64,000 nt of DNA, taken from contig NC_009399.2 of NCBI RefSeq assembly GCF_000002875.2, forward strand, positions 298,884 to 362,883, read 5' to 3'. Positions 49,177 through 60,696 of this stretch are shown one piece after another. The position numbers and the translations under genes were made by a program. How positions within the stretch are numbered: position 1 is the first letter of the stretch; every line of letters begins with the position of its first letter. The stretch comes from Leishmania infantum JPCM5. Lineage: Eukaryota; Euglenozoa; Kinetoplastea; Trypanosomatida; Trypanosomatidae. A model generated the notes under the pieces. The model did not search any database. It saw nothing but the letters and a program-made list of their open reading frames with translations, and was not told the origin of the DNA.

Positions 49177-50381
49177 GGCTACACGCGGATGCTCAGATGT
49201 GCGTGTGTGTGTGTGCACGCTGTGTGCGGCGTGCAGAGGGAGGAAAGGGGGAGAGAGAGGTGACGCGTCTATCGATGAGCTGAGGCCCAGGCGAGAGAAG
49301 GAGGTGCAAGGGCAGCGGCGAAGCGGGAGAAGGCGGACATAATGCGATAAACCACCAACTCGTGAGAAAATGAGCCCAGAGGCGGGTGGACGGGGCGGGA
49401 GGGGGGGGGTCGCGTGCGCGTGCGTGAAGAGGGCGAGGCAGCGGCGGCACTGCCAGTGGAGGCCGCCACACCGAGAAATGTGCGAGGGACAGAGAGAGAG
49501 GAAGAGAAGCGGCAATGCTGCTCATGTGGTGCGCGTGGCAGAGGTGACAGCACGATTGAAGGGCGCACAGGCGACGGCGCGTATGTGTAAATGTGCGTGG
49601 GCGCCAGGCTCTCCTGTGCTTGCTCTCTGACTGACTTGCGTGATGCAGTAGCACTCCTCGCCGTGCACACGACATCCACACATGAGCACGCGTGCACACA
49701 CACACCGTCAAGAGCAACAAGAAAGAGGTGGAAGAGAAGCGGCGACCGATGGCGAGGAGAGCAATAGGCAGCGAGTGAGACATGAATACGAGACAGTTAT
49801 GGGCAACGGCAGAGCCACGAAGCGGCGGCACTACACGCAAGCCACTGGGGAGATGGCGCAAAACCAACCCCTCTTCTTTATCCGTCGACGACATTGCTCA
49901 GAGACCTTAGCCGTCAAACGCGTCCACCCAAGAAACGCCATCACAGAAGGTTGGATAGGGGGTGGTCGTATCGGCAGTGGGGACACGGGGGTGCATGGAA
50001 CCCGCGGTGTGCACCTCGCGGATCATTCCCCCCCCCCCCCCACTCACCACCCTTCGCTTCCGGTTTACTCACGCGGCTTGTTGATGCGCTTGCGCTTGCC
50101 TGTACATGGTGCTGTGGCCCACCACGCACAGCATGTGTCTTTTTGTACTTGTATTAGGCCGGAGGTGGCCGTAGGCACACGCAAGCGCGCCCCGACAATA
50201 CACGACATCACCGACACCACACACAACAACGCACGCCGGCGACTGCCAGCACGCACCAAGGCACCAACATCCGCCACCACCATAGGCATCAGAGGGAGAG
50301 AGAGTACATGCTTGTATGTGTGTGTGTGCAGGTCCTCTTCTCAGGCGTGTTGGCAACCGATACCGTCAACTGCACGCGCTC
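49177..50381 (-). other. Intergenic region, no gene seen
   Basis: About 1.2 kb. Purine-rich + strand at 49490-49512 marks a pyrimidine tract in the transcribed strand upstream of the large gene. A C run lies at 50029-50041 and a TG tract at 50316-50330. No gene or RNA seen. Confidence 0.5.
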
Positions 50382-53300
50382 TCACGACGGCCGAGCTGAG
50401 AGCGAGGAAAGGCTGAGGTCCTGCGTCAGGGATGCCTGCCGGCGATAGCGATCGGCGGCACCACTGTCGCCGCCGCGACGCCGCCGAGACGCAGATGCCG
50501 ACGACGCCGACAGCCCCTGCGCCAGAGCCTCCCGGGCAGCGCGCTTCTCGGCGTCGGACTGCAGCAGCGCCTTTTCCAGTTCCTCCACCTTGCTGATGAG
50601 AAGGTTGTTGTCCTTCCAGAAGTGGTCACGCTGCGTCACGGTAGCCTCCAAGGACTCCTGCACTGCGCTGAGGCCGCGCTTCGTGTCCGCCAGCTCCGAT
50701 AGCGCCTGCTCGTACCGCCGCTCGAGATCTACGCGCTTCGATGACTCCTCGTCCCGCTCGCTTTCCAGCCGTGTGATGGCTGAGCTTAGCGCAGCGCACT
50801 TCTCCGTCGCGGACGTCAGCTGCGCCGTGGTGCGCTCCACCACCGTCTGTGCCGCATCTGCGGCACCCTGCGCTACAGCGGCGGCCTTCGCGTGTTCCTG
50901 AACCATGACAGCGATAGCGTCCTTCTCTTCCTGGAGCTGCGCTCTTGAGCTCTCAAGAGCGTCCTGTCGAGCCTGCATCTCGTCCAGCTGCTCCTCGAAG
51001 CTCAAGCAGGCGGAGAGGCCGTATCGGCGCGCCGTCAGGCTCACCGGGTCCGCGCTCATCACTTCCAGCTGCTTGCGCAGATCGATCTCGCGCTGCTTCC
51101 ACGAGGACTCGGCGGAGCGCAGGACGGCGATGTCCTTCGCCTGCGCCTCGACGCACGCGTGGAGGTAGCGCACACGCTGGCGCAGGGCGGTGAGAGAGGC
51201 TTCGTCGACGTTAAAGAGCGCCGCCATACGGGACGCGGCACCCGCAGGCTGCGGGTGCGTCGTGCCGCGCGTGGCGGCCGTCTCTCCCGGGCTGCGCTGC
51301 TCCGCATCGCCGCTGTCGTCGGGCTCTTGCAGCACCGCAAGCCGTGCAAGTGCGTCCTGCAGGCGCACCTCTGCCGCTTGACGGTCCTGCACCGCCTCCC
51401 GCGCGCTGAGCTCGCGCTGCTGCAGCTCTTCGCGCACGTGAGCAAGGTCCTGCCGCGTCTCTGCCAGCTCCTGTTGCAGGCGTGCCGTGGTCTCCGACAA
51501 ACCGCGTACAAGCTGCGCATTCGCGTGCAGCACACTGTGGTTGGGGTAGAGCCGACAGAGCAGCTCCTGCACGTCGTCACGCATCAGCATCTGCGCCTTG
51601 AGCTCCTCAATCGTGGAGTCCTTGTGACGGACTCGCTCTTGCTGATCGCACACCTCTTTCCGCGCGAGTGCGATAGCTTTCTCGAGGCCTGCCGCGTAAT
51701 GCTTCAAATCTTTCAGTTGCTCATGCAGCTGTCGGAACCGGGCCTCCTCGCTACGCAGGCGTTGCTCACGCTTACGCATCGCATCCTCCGCCTCGAGGTG
51801 CTGAAGCTCTGTCTCCCGCCGCTGGGTCTCCAGCTGCCGCTTGAGATCCTCCACCTGCTCCTGCGACTCGAGGTGTGCCGCCTTGGCGTTGCTCAGCTCC
51901 GTATTCAGTTCCTTAAGGGAGGCAGCGGCCACCTCCAGCTCGGCCACCGCCGCCTGGTACTCTTCCCGAGTGAGCATTTCGCTCACGCGCTTCTCAAGAC
52001 GCTCGGCCACGGCTACGGCGTCGTCGCGAGCCGCCTCCAGCACCCACATGCGCTCCAGCAGCGCCGCGTGCTTCGTCTTCTCCGCGTCGAGCTCTTCCTG
52101 CGCAGCTTGATGGCTCGCTTGGCTCAGGGCGAGCTGCTGCTGAAGCTCGCGGAAGATGTCTAGTGTCAGGATCTCGTCGTCAAGCTCGTCGTCGCTGTCA
52201 CCGTCATCGTCATCGCGGCCGTGCGGATCGCGGTAGCTGCGGTGAGGGTGGCTGCTGCCACTGTCCACGCTACTGGCCCGGTCGCAGTCGTCGTCGCCAC
52301 GGCGCTCGTCGCCAGCGTCGGTCGTGCTGGCAGCGGGCAACACCATCGGCGGCATCGGCGGCGTCCGTCGGGCGGGCGAGCCCGGCTGCGGGGAAAGGCG
52401 AAAGCCGGCCGCCACGGCACCCTGCGAGTTTTCGCAGTCGAGCGGGGAGGGGTGACTGAGCCCACGTGCGCCGGGGTCGGCACCGACAGCGGCCACCACG
52501 TTCATGTTCGCGTGCCGAAGCTGCAAGGCCTTGATGAGGCGCCGTTTCCGCTCCAGTTTCAGCAGCAGGCGCGCCACACGCTCCTTCTCCTGGTGCTGCC
52601 GCGCATCTTTGCGTGCCTGTGCAGCCTGGTAGACATGCAGGAGAGTCTCGTCCTTTTTTGCGGCCGTGTGCAGCAGCGTGCGGAGCTGCTGGAGGAGTGC
52701 AACCTGTTCCTCGGGGCGGAACTCGTGGCGGCCGTCTCTTTGCGCGCCACCTTCGTTGCCCACGACAGAGCTGCTGTCCGCCGCACCTCCCTCTAGCCGC
52801 ACGCGCTGACGCGAGAGACGAGGAGCGCTGGTGGCCGCATTGTCGTCGGACGCCGAGGTGGATGAGGCAAGCGCAGCGCGCGAGGTCTGCAGCGCGGCGA
52901 GAAGCACCTGCTGCACCTCTGTCCATGTGTTCTTGACGGCTTTCTGCATCTCTTCGTTCTGATGCTCGGCCTTCCGTGCCAACACCACCAGCGCGGAAGA
53001 CTGCTCTAGACAAAGGTGCGCGAGGCTGTGCAGACACGAAGACAACGCTCGCGAGGAGATGCCCACAGAAAACGAGTCCGTCTCCGGCGAAATCTCCGTG
53101 GCCACCTCAGTACCTGGAACACCGTCGCTATTTGTGCGTGCCCGCTGCACCGCGTTGTCTGTGGCGCGCTGCGCTGCCAGCGCCTGGATCAGCGCTCGCG
53201 ACACCTCCGTGTCGGCAGACGTGAGCCGCACATCACGCCGACGCACCATCGCATCAATCATGCTGGCAACCGCGTCGCTAGCGTCCTTGGTGAACCACGA

Positions 53301-56300
53301 CTCCGTCATTGCAACAGCAGCAGCAGCAGCAGCAGAGTCTGCTCCTGCACCGTCGGTGACCTGCTGATGTGACGCCTTATTCTCGCTTTGGTCGCCACTG
53401 ACGTGGCGGCCGCCCTCGGCGTCTCCTCGCTCTTGGCTCCTATCGTCGTCGTCACCATCACGGGCGCGCTTGCGCGAGTTCGGATCACCCTCCCGCAGAA
53501 GCAGTTCTGCAGTGGTGGAAGTGAGCGTTGCCGGCACCGCGTTGAAGTTCGCATCGATGCCGCTGCCTAGTGGCGCGGATGGGTCGCGGGCAGAGGCAGC
53601 CATGACCCCGAACGATGGCCCCTTCTCATCCAACTGAGAGGCAGAGACACCCCCTTGCTGCTGCTGCTGCCGCCGCCGCTCCGCCGCTTCGGCGCGCTGC
53701 GTCGCCTCGTACAGCTGCTTTACCAGCTCCTGGTTCCGCAAAACCAGCTCGGCGACAGAGTTCACGCTGAATCGATCGAGGCTCTCGTCCTTGTCCAGGG
53801 TGTCCAGGAGACGTAGCAGGTTCGGGTCGCGACTCACGTCGTCTGTGCTGTGCACGCGCCGCGTCGATGGCGACGCCGCCGCCGCTGCTGATGTCCACAC
53901 GTCTACGTCACCGGCTCTGCTGTCGTCCGGCGTGGCTGGTGATGGCGACCCGTGTGCGGACGAGGCAGCTGCTCCGGTGAGCAGAACCGTCACCTCCTCC
54001 GATCCCACCTGGCGCGTCACCGTCCCGCGCGCGACATCGACTGTTGAGAACGTCGACGGACGTCCGAGCGCGTACCCGCTGAGCTGATCACTGGCCGGCA
54101 GATGCGGACTGCACACGCGGTCGACCTCGAGCGTGGCGCTGCCGAGCTGCCGCAGCGAGACGTGCCGCGGTCGACGTGGAAGCTGAAGGGAGGCGCCGCT
54201 GCCCAGCTGTGGTGCCACCAAGCGTGATGCGGCGTAGGTGTTCAGTCGCTGCTGCACGCCCTCCTCCACCTCCGTCGGCGAGGACATCTTTGAGGCGTCC
54301 GCAGATGCGAGGGGCGACGGTGGCGGCTGCCGATGCTTCTGCTGGTCGTAGAGTACTGCTGTATTGAGTCGATTCTCAGCTGCCGCGTCACTGCCGCCGG
54401 ACGTCGACAACGGCCACATCACGCTCAGCCACGCGCTGCGCCGCTCCGCCTGCGACGGCAAAGTCGAAAGCAGCTCGTTGGACGGCGCCGGGAAGGTTGA
54501 GGATGACGATCGCGACGAGGTGGGCGCACACAAAGATCGCTTGGCCTTCTTTGCGCCTAATTGGTCGAGCGGCCCCTGCTGCTGCGGCGGAGGCGATAGA
54601 GCCTGCATGGCCTGCAGCTGCCGGTTGGCGCGGCATGTGTGCTCGACCTTGACAAGCAGTGACGCAACTTGCTGGGAGAGCACGCTGTTGCGGTAGACCA
54701 TCGACTGCAGATCTGCCCGCAGCACGTCACCTTCTTTCTTCAACTCCGCCGCGTAGGCGACACTCGCGTCTCTGTCTTTCTGCAAGGACCGCAGCTCCTC
54801 CTCGGCTTTGGCGAGTTGCTCACGCAGCTGGCGACTGTTGGCCGCAATGGTGGCCTGCTCCTCCAGCTCACGCAACGCAATGTCCCACTGCGGCCCCTTT
54901 CGAAGCAGCTCCTCGTTCATCGCTGCTGCTGCTGTTGCAGTGGCGGTGACATCTCCCGTCGAAGCTGCTTGTCCCGTGTTGCCCTCTGCGGCGCCAGGGG
55001 GCTGCGACTGCGCCAACTCACGCCTCTCCACAAGCGCCTCCATCATCTCCGCCTCTTCGATGTGCTTGGCGAGCTGCAGTTGCATGAGAGTACACTGATG
55101 CTCTGCCTCCCCTCTTGCCTGCACCACGGCGCAGTGCTCCGCCACATCCACTGTTGTCGTCTGAAGCCGCTCCACCTCCTGCCGCAGCTGCACAACTTCA
55201 CGCGTGGCGGCGAACAACCTGTCTCGCAAGACGGCCGTGCTTTTCCACCATTGCGCGCGTTCCTTCTGAAGCAGCTCGAGGGTGCCGCGCTGGTTGACGT
55301 ACGCGGCGAGGAGCTCTTCCACAGATGGCCGCGCACCGTCGTCGACCGCGTACGTCGAAGACACCGACCCCTCACACGATCGCCGCTGCATGCCGATGCT
55401 GCCAGCCACGTCCTCTTCCGCGCTGGGGGAGTGCGCGTCGGGCGAGGGACGGCGCCCCAAGGACGGTGACGGCGGGGCCGTGGACTCCGCGGAGACCTCT
55501 TTGCCATTGGAGCGGTCGGCGCTAGCCGACCGGAAGGCCTGTCGCAGATCAACGCGCAGTACACGTTGTAAGTCCCGCAGTATCGAGTCTTCCAGGTCTT
55601 TCCGAATGGACTGCATCTGCACCGCCTGACCGGCCAGCTGGCGGTCAAGTAGCCTATTCTGCGCCATCAGGGCTCGCACGCGCGACTCATGCTGCCGCAC
55701 CGTGTCCTGCAGCGTGCGCTCCACTGCCACGACCGCGTCATCGATGAGCTGCTCGACCAGCTTTGAGTGCAGGGAGGTGCTGAACTGCTGCAAGGCGGCG
55801 CTGGCGCGCTCCTCAGATGCCCAGACGCTCTCTGCAACCACATCGGACGTGATGGAGGCGGCGCGGGCCGCGACCGCTGCGTCAGAGACGTCGTCAGCTT
55901 CGTCGCGACCGCCTTGACGCCACTCTTCTTCATTATCGTTTTCCGTGACAGCAGCGTCGCTCACCACCGCTTCGCGATAATCGTGCGCTACCCCCTGCTC
56001 GCCAGCGTCACGGAAGGCAGCAGTACTGCCATCTGCACCGTCTGCACACCCGTGCAGCATTGCCGCGTCCGCCGGCACGTTTTCGTCTTGACGACTACTC
56101 TGCTCTGAGTCCGGAATAGTAGAGGCGGCACGCTGTTGGACGCCTTCCTCGTCCGTGCGCTGCGACGCCGACACCGATGCCAACGACGATAACGGCGGGT
56201 CCGGCAGCCAATCGGGAACCATCAGCGGAGCATCCACCGGTTCACCAGAGGCGCCACGTGCAGTCGTCTCGTCACTCTCGCTGCCACCGTCGCCGCTGTG

Positions 56301-56630
56301 GTACTCGACATCATCGTCCAGCTCCGCCTCTGCTTCTTCCCAGCAGGGACTGCTCGCGTCACCCTTGGAACTCCCCTGGTTGCCCGCGCGGTCGACGTCG
56401 ACAGATCCGCGCTGCGACTCGGTGGCCGCAGAGGATGGTGAGGGGGTGGGATACGACGACGATGACATCGGCACCGGCGGCAACTCGGCGAGCTCCGCGG
56501 AGGTCAGCTGCGGCAGGGATGAAGACGACGGCGGTGGCGGTGGCGTGGGAGGCAACGTGGATGACCCGCTCGCCGGCGCGCCACTGCCGTCGCTGCACGT
56601 CTCACAAGAAGAGTAGTACCCACTCGACAT
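50382..56630 (-). CDS. Giant coiled-coil protein
   Basis: 2082 residues. It has an acidic, Ser/Pro-rich N-terminus (1-280), a first coiled coil (about 285-360), a second (about 445-690), a long Ser-rich middle with an acidic patch and a basic cluster RKRAR, then long heptad sequence from about 1490 to 1780 (for example QVEDLKRQLETQRRETELQ) and again from about 1820 to 2040. The C-terminus is Ser/Arg-rich. Such proteins in trypanosomatids are often cytoskeletal, basal-body or flagellar, but nothing here identifies a partner. The ATG at 56630 opens the frame. The single frame of more than 6 kb, with heptad Leu periodicity, is strong evidence that it is real. Confidence 0.88.
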   Translation of the reverse strand: MSSGYYSSCETCSDGSGAPASGSSTLPPTPPPPPSSSSLPQLTSAELAELPPVPMSSSSYPTPSPSSAATESQRGSVDVDRAGNQGSSKGDASSPCWEEAEAELDDDVEYHSGDGGSESDETTARGASGEPVDAPLMVPDWLPDPPLSSLASVSASQRTDEEGVQQRAASTIPDSEQSSRQDENVPADAAMLHGCADGADGSTAAFRDAGEQGVAHDYREAVVSDAAVTENDNEEEWRQGGRDEADDVSDAAVAARAASITSDVVAESVWASEERASAALQQFSTSLHSKLVEQLIDDAVVAVERTLQDTVRQHESRVRALMAQNRLLDRQLAGQAVQMQSIRKDLEDSILRDLQRVLRVDLRQAFRSASADRSNGKEVSAESTAPPSPSLGRRPSPDAHSPSAEEDVAGSIGMQRRSCEGSVSSTYAVDDGARPSVEELLAAYVNQRGTLELLQKERAQWWKSTAVLRDRLFAATREVVQLRQEVERLQTTTVDVAEHCAVVQARGEAEHQCTLMQLQLAKHIEEAEMMEALVERRELAQSQPPGAAEGNTGQAASTGDVTATATAAAAMNEELLRKGPQWDIALRELEEQATIAANSRQLREQLAKAEEELRSLQKDRDASVAYAAELKKEGDVLRADLQSMVYRNSVLSQQVASLLVKVEHTCRANRQLQAMQALSPPPQQQGPLDQLGAKKAKRSLCAPTSSRSSSSTFPAPSNELLSTLPSQAERRSAWLSVMWPLSTSGGSDAAAENRLNTAVLYDQQKHRQPPPSPLASADASKMSSPTEVEEGVQQRLNTYAASRLVAPQLGSGASLQLPRRPRHVSLRQLGSATLEVDRVCSPHLPASDQLSGYALGRPSTFSTVDVARGTVTRQVGSEEVTVLLTGAAASSAHGSPSPATPDDSRAGDVDVWTSAAAAASPSTRRVHSTDDVSRDPNLLRLLDTLDKDESLDRFSVNSVAELVLRNQELVKQLYEATQRAEAAERRRQQQQQGGVSASQLDEKGPSFGVMAASARDPSAPLGSGIDANFNAVPATLTSTTAELLLREGDPNSRKRARDGDDDDRSQERGDAEGGRHVSGDQSENKASHQQVTDGAGADSAAAAAAVAMTESWFTKDASDAVASMIDAMVRRRDVRLTSADTEVSRALIQALAAQRATDNAVQRARTNSDGVPGTEVATEISPETDSFSVGISSRALSSCLHSLAHLCLEQSSALVVLARKAEHQNEEMQKAVKNTWTEVQQVLLAALQTSRAALASSTSASDDNAATSAPRLSRQRVRLEGGAADSSSVVGNEGGAQRDGRHEFRPEEQVALLQQLRTLLHTAAKKDETLLHVYQAAQARKDARQHQEKERVARLLLKLERKRRLIKALQLRHANMNVVAAVGADPGARGLSHPSPLDCENSQGAVAAGFRLSPQPGSPARRTPPMPPMVLPAASTTDAGDERRGDDDCDRASSVDSGSSHPHRSYRDPHGRDDDDGDSDDELDDEILTLDIFRELQQQLALSQASHQAAQEELDAEKTKHAALLERMWVLEAARDDAVAVAERLEKRVSEMLTREEYQAAVAELEVAAASLKELNTELSNAKAAHLESQEQVEDLKRQLETQRRETELQHLEAEDAMRKREQRLRSEEARFRQLHEQLKDLKHYAAGLEKAIALARKEVCDQQERVRHKDSTIEELKAQMLMRDDVQELLCRLYPNHSVLHANAQLVRGLSETTARLQQELAETRQDLAHVREELQQRELSAREAVQDRQAAEVRLQDALARLAVLQEPDDSGDAEQRSPGETAATRGTTHPQPAGAASRMAALFNVDEASLTALRQRVRYLHACVEAQAKDIAVLRSAESSWKQREIDLRKQLEVMSADPVSLTARRYGLSACLSFEEQLDEMQARQDALESSRAQLQEEKDAIAVMVQEHAKAAAVAQGAADAAQTVVERTTAQLTSATEKCAALSSAITRLESERDEESSKRVDLERRYEQALSELADTKRGLSAVQESLEATVTQRDHFWKDNNLLISKVEELEKALLQSDAEKRAAREALAQGLSASSASASRRRRGGDSGAADRYRRQASLTQDLSLSSLSARPS

Positions 56631-58096
56631 GATTGACGAAGAAGAAGGTGGTGGGGCTTTCGCGGCGGTTGGTTAGGGAGTTACAGGAGAGATAGAGGGC
56701 GGTGGCGGCGTTGCACTTCACCTCTGAGCTGGGGACGCTTCCAGCACCTTTAGCTTCGACACCCCCCGCCCCCTCAAACGAAGATGACAACAGACGGCAG
56801 CAACCACAGAGAAAGGTAAAGCAGAGGCACGCGAAGCAACCACGAGAGCGTGTGCGCGTGTGCGTGTGTGTGCGGTCGGCGGCACGAAACGCGCCTTGAG
56901 ACGCGTCCCCTCGTCTGCTCGTTTCTTTCGCCGGGTACGTGCTCTCCAACCCTGGCAGACGGGGGTGAGGGCGGCCCGCGACAGACGACGGTGGTCGAGG
57001 AGGGTGACCGGTGGTGGGTGGAAAGGGAGGGGGGGAGGTGAGGGGGAGAGAGATGGGGATCTTTGTAAAAGATTCAGCTGCGGAGGGTGTATGGGCCCGA
57101 TGTGCGTGCGGCGTGTGCCGATGTGTCGGCGAGCAGGAGGAGGAAGGGGGTAGATGAAGAGAGAGAGAGAGAGCGATCAGTGCTGAGGAGACGCCAGCGC
57201 ACCGAAGCACAAAAATGCGGAAGACACTTACATCACATGGAAAAGAAGGCGCTTCGGGTGGGGTGGCGAATGCTCTTGGGAAGCGCCGCTTCACTGACAG
57301 ACCAACGTGTAGACGTCATCCTAAGCGATCTGGCCCGCTTGGGCAACAGCGGGAGGGAGAAGCGGCGGCGGGGGCCGCGCTTAGCTTCTCATATCCATCT
57401 GACTCCCCCTCCTCATTCCCTCCCCCACTCTCCCCGTATTCGCAACGCTACAGTTCACAGCTCCGTGCGCGAGACGAACCGAAAGAGAGAGAGAGTAAGA
57501 GGGGAAAGGGCCGAATGGCGAGCAGGCACTGTGCAGATGCACGCGCCTACAACTAAGAAGTGCGGCGAGCAGAAAGGCAGGACACTCGGACGCTGGTCGA
57601 GGCCTTCGCTCTCCTCGCCTCCGCACTCGCCTCGGCGCACCTCTCTCTTGTTACCCGGTGCTCTTGCTAAATCCGTGACTTGAAAACGACTCAATAAGCA
57701 TACACACACACACGAGGGAGAGCTGTGCACACGGGCGGATACCAACGGAGGGCGCATTCCGCAGTTGCTCGGTTCTTCGCTTCTCTGTTGTGTGTCCGGC
57801 CATTGCCATGCCTTCTCTTATTCTTTTGTGCCCCCCCCCAAACACACACACACACATGCCTGGATTGCGCATTCCATCCCACCCTCCTACACACTGTCGA
57901 CTCATTGCCGCTCTGCTCGGCCCCCGCAGCAGCGCAGGAGGTTGGTGACGATGCTGAGTGTGAGGAGGGGAGGGGGTGGAGACGGCTGTCGGCTGGCGTG
58001 CTGATGACCGTAGTGGCGCCGCGAGAAGGGGCACCTGTGAACGGCATGCTTGTTATCCATCCGCGCCCGCCCTCGCTCACTCGTCCTCTCTCCACC
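56631..58096 (-). other. Intergenic region, no gene seen
   Basis: About 1.5 kb between PEX16 and the coiled-coil gene. It has a GA tract (57160-57173), a purine-rich + strand at 57025-57050 and a CA tract at 57844-57856. Open frames on either strand are low-complexity and not supported. Confidence 0.5.
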
Positions 58097-59788
58097 CTAC
58101 TGCCGAAGGGTGTACAGGAAGCTGTAGTACTGCATCGACAGGTAGTGGGTGGCGTAGAAAGAGATGCACGTGCCGAGGAGTGGGACGCGACTGACGAAGC
58201 CGCGGATGAAGTGATGGTAGACGAGCTGCTTCAGCACCGCCGTAAAGAAGGGGTCGCGCATGACGTTGTAGAGGGCGTTGCGCAGTGCCTGCTGAACCCG
58301 CATGTGATCACGCGAGACCACTGGGGGCTCCATAGCTGCGCCGATGGCGCGCGAATCGGTCGCACCGGTTACGGCTGTCGAACTGGCGGCAAAGCCGTCT
58401 GCCGCGTCGGCGCCGCCTCCCTGTATCGACGCTGCCTCACCGCCCTCCAGCAAGGCCACCGGCGTGCCGCCGTCGTCGCTCTCGGCGTTGTCCTTGATGT
58501 ACACCACGGGCACGCGGTGGTGGCGCACGAGGCGGGCGAGAAGAGCGACAAGGAAGTCGCACCCCGTCACCCCAGCCCACACGCGCCAGCTGCCCAGCAA
58601 TGTCTGCTGCGGTGCGGCGGCCATTGCCTTGTGGAGCGCCGCGAGTGGGTCGGGCCCCGGCGTCGGCTTTACCGGCGTCCCTGTCTTCTTCGCCTCTTCC
58701 GCAGCCTTGGCGGCTGCCTCGGCTGCCGCCGCCATTTCCTCCTTCGACACAGGCGGTGGCAGCACAGCTATCAAGTTGGTGGTTTCCTCTGGCAGCGCCA
58801 GGAATGCGTGCCGCGCCATCGCTACGAGGAGGACAGGGCGCAGGAGAAGGTACATGTCCAGGATCATGCCAAGCACGTCGACCCACGTGAACCCAATCGC
58901 CTCCGCCTCCTCCAGTTCCTCGTCCACGTCCCCTTCCTGCGCGAAGGTGACGTGCTCCTCTCCTTCGTCGGCGGCGCAGCTGGCACCCGCCCTGTACACG
59001 TGGCGGTGCTCGTGGCGCCGGCCAGAGGCGACTCGCGGGATGACGAGGCGCGTGTTGTGCGGCCCCACGACCTCGCCGCATAGGCCGCCGCTGCCGCCAC
59101 TATAGTCCACCTGCGTGAGAGGACCGGCGTAGGTTCCGACAACGCCAGCGCCAGAGGCCCACGCGGCAAAGCTGCCAGCACCGCTGCCGCCGGCGCCCGA
59201 GGCGACACCGCCGTTGCCGCCGCCGCGCACACGACGGCGCGGCGTGAGGGTGGTCAGGTGGCGCAGGGCACGGCGCAGCGACACCTTCATTGACTCCCAT
59301 AGCCATGGCACGAGGAAGAGCTGACGGTGCACGCACGCCTTCAGCGTGCACTTGACTGCCTCTAGTAGGAGCAGCGCATTCCACGTGCGACGGTGGCCGG
59401 CGTAATTGCGGTGGATCAGCTCCATCAGGCACTCCACCTCTTGGATGCCTCGCAGCACGAGGGACAGCAGCTCCGTTTTGCTCGTCCGGCGACCGCCCGA
59501 AGAGATGATGGCGAAGTTGGAAAAGGTGTGCAGCTTGCACAGTGTAAAGCATGCTTCCGAGGTGATCAGGTTCGTCGGGTCAGACCACAGCATGGTGAGG
59601 GTACGCGAGAACTGCTCCAGGCTTGAAGCGCCCTCCGGATTCGCACGTACCCACTTGCAGTACCAGCGAAGCGGATCCAGCAACTTGCCCAGTGGCAGCC
59701 TCTCACCACCGCCGCGACGGTGCTCCGCCGGAGAAAGTGACGAGGGCGTCGCCGTTGTCGTGGCCAGCTCGCGAGACATCGACCCCAT
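58097..59788 (-). CDS. PEX16: Peroxin 16 (PEX16)
   Basis: 563-residue peroxisomal membrane biogenesis protein; in trypanosomatids the organelle is the glycosome. The N-terminal domain (YCKWVRANPEGASSLEQFSR, then LHTFSNFAIIS) matches the start of other PEX16 proteins. Hydrophobic segment VLGMILDMYLLLRPVLLV corresponds to the membrane region with its conserved 'RP', and the C-terminal block MRDPFFTAVLKQL to the aromatic end YSFLYTLRQ matches the family's 'RSPFYDRF' to 'FYSWG' end. It is longer than human PEX16 (336) because of two inserts: a Gly/Ala/Ser-rich one (about 190-290) and an Ala/Lys/Pro-rich one (about 350-390). I start at the ATG at 59788; a second ATG is three codons on. The frame continues a few codons upstream without another ATG in frame. 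Confidence 0.85.
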   Translation of the reverse strand: MGSMSRELATTTATPSSLSPAEHRRGGGERLPLGKLLDPLRWYCKWVRANPEGASSLEQFSRTLTMLWSDPTNLITSEACFTLCKLHTFSNFAIISSGGRRTSKTELLSLVLRGIQEVECLMELIHRNYAGHRRTWNALLLLEAVKCTLKACVHRQLFLVPWLWESMKVSLRRALRHLTTLTPRRRVRGGGNGGVASGAGGSGAGSFAAWASGAGVVGTYAGPLTQVDYSGGSGGLCGEVVGPHNTRLVIPRVASGRRHEHRHVYRAGASCAADEGEEHVTFAQEGDVDEELEEAEAIGFTWVDVLGMILDMYLLLRPVLLVAMARHAFLALPEETTNLIAVLPPPVSKEEMAAAAEAAAKAAEEAKKTGTPVKPTPGPDPLAALHKAMAAAPQQTLLGSWRVWAGVTGCDFLVALLARLVRHHRVPVVYIKDNAESDDGGTPVALLEGGEAASIQGGGADAADGFAASSTAVTGATDSRAIGAAMEPPVVSRDHMRVQQALRNALYNVMRDPFFTAVLKQLVYHHFIRGFVSRVPLLGTCISFYATHYLSMQYYSFLYTLRQ

Positions 59789-60066
59789 ACACGAGCAAGC
59801 TGTGAGAGGCAACGAGCAAGGGCGCTAGAGGTGGGGGCTTGGGATGGAGAAGCGACGGAGATGACAGCAACACAGGAACTCTCGTTAATGGCGCTGCCCT
59901 CGAATCCGCTGATGGGAGCTTCCGTTTTCGAGTTTTGTGCGATTCGCGTTCTCTCCGTGGATGTACGCGGCAACTCGGTGCCACGCCTCTCGCTTTCCTT
60001 TCCCTCTCCCTTCGCAGACAACGGCGATGACGACTCGCAAGCGAATGTGTGTGTTGGTGTGGGCGA

Positions 60067-60097
<31 letters not shown>

Positions 60098-60696
60098 GAG
60101 TGGGGTGGGGTGGGCGCGGGTAAAGCTTCTTGGCGAGGCAGAAAGGGCATACAGAAAACGAACGAGCGGGTGCGGAGAGGAGTCGTGGTGGTGGCGATGC
60201 CGAGGAAGAAAGGCGAGGGCGGGATTGGGGAGGGGAGGGGAGGGGAGGAGATGGCAGAGATGTAAAAGAGGCGGTGGTGGTGGGGGCGACGAACACAGTA
60301 TGACCCCCCGCTCTCCAACGGCGCGTACGCTGCTACACCCCCGCGCGTCCCCAAGCGGATTTGTGCACAGCACCAGCACGAGCGAGAAAACACTCGACGC
60401 AGCACACCTTCTTGCTTTTGTCATGCTTTCGTTCTCGAGAGCGACGCCGTGTGCCGCGCCGTCACGCCACGGTCGGCCCCCTTCCCTCGACCTTCCGCTG
60501 CCGTACTCAGTGCGTGGGCAGCCGTGCGCTGTAATCAGCGCAGCGCAAGCGACGGGCACACGCAGGCATCGGAAGAAAAGCGGTGAACACCGACAGATGC
60601 GGCCCGATATCTGTTCTCGTGCAGGGAGGGGGTCTGTCTACCCTCGCTTCCGCTCAGAAGCAAAACACAAGCAACACCGCCTACCCCAGCCGCGCT
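59789..60696 (-). other. Intergenic region with GT repeat
   Basis: About 900 bases between DPM2 and PEX16. A GT microsatellite lies at 60077-60097 and GGGGA units at 60229-60248. No supported gene. Confidence 0.5.
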
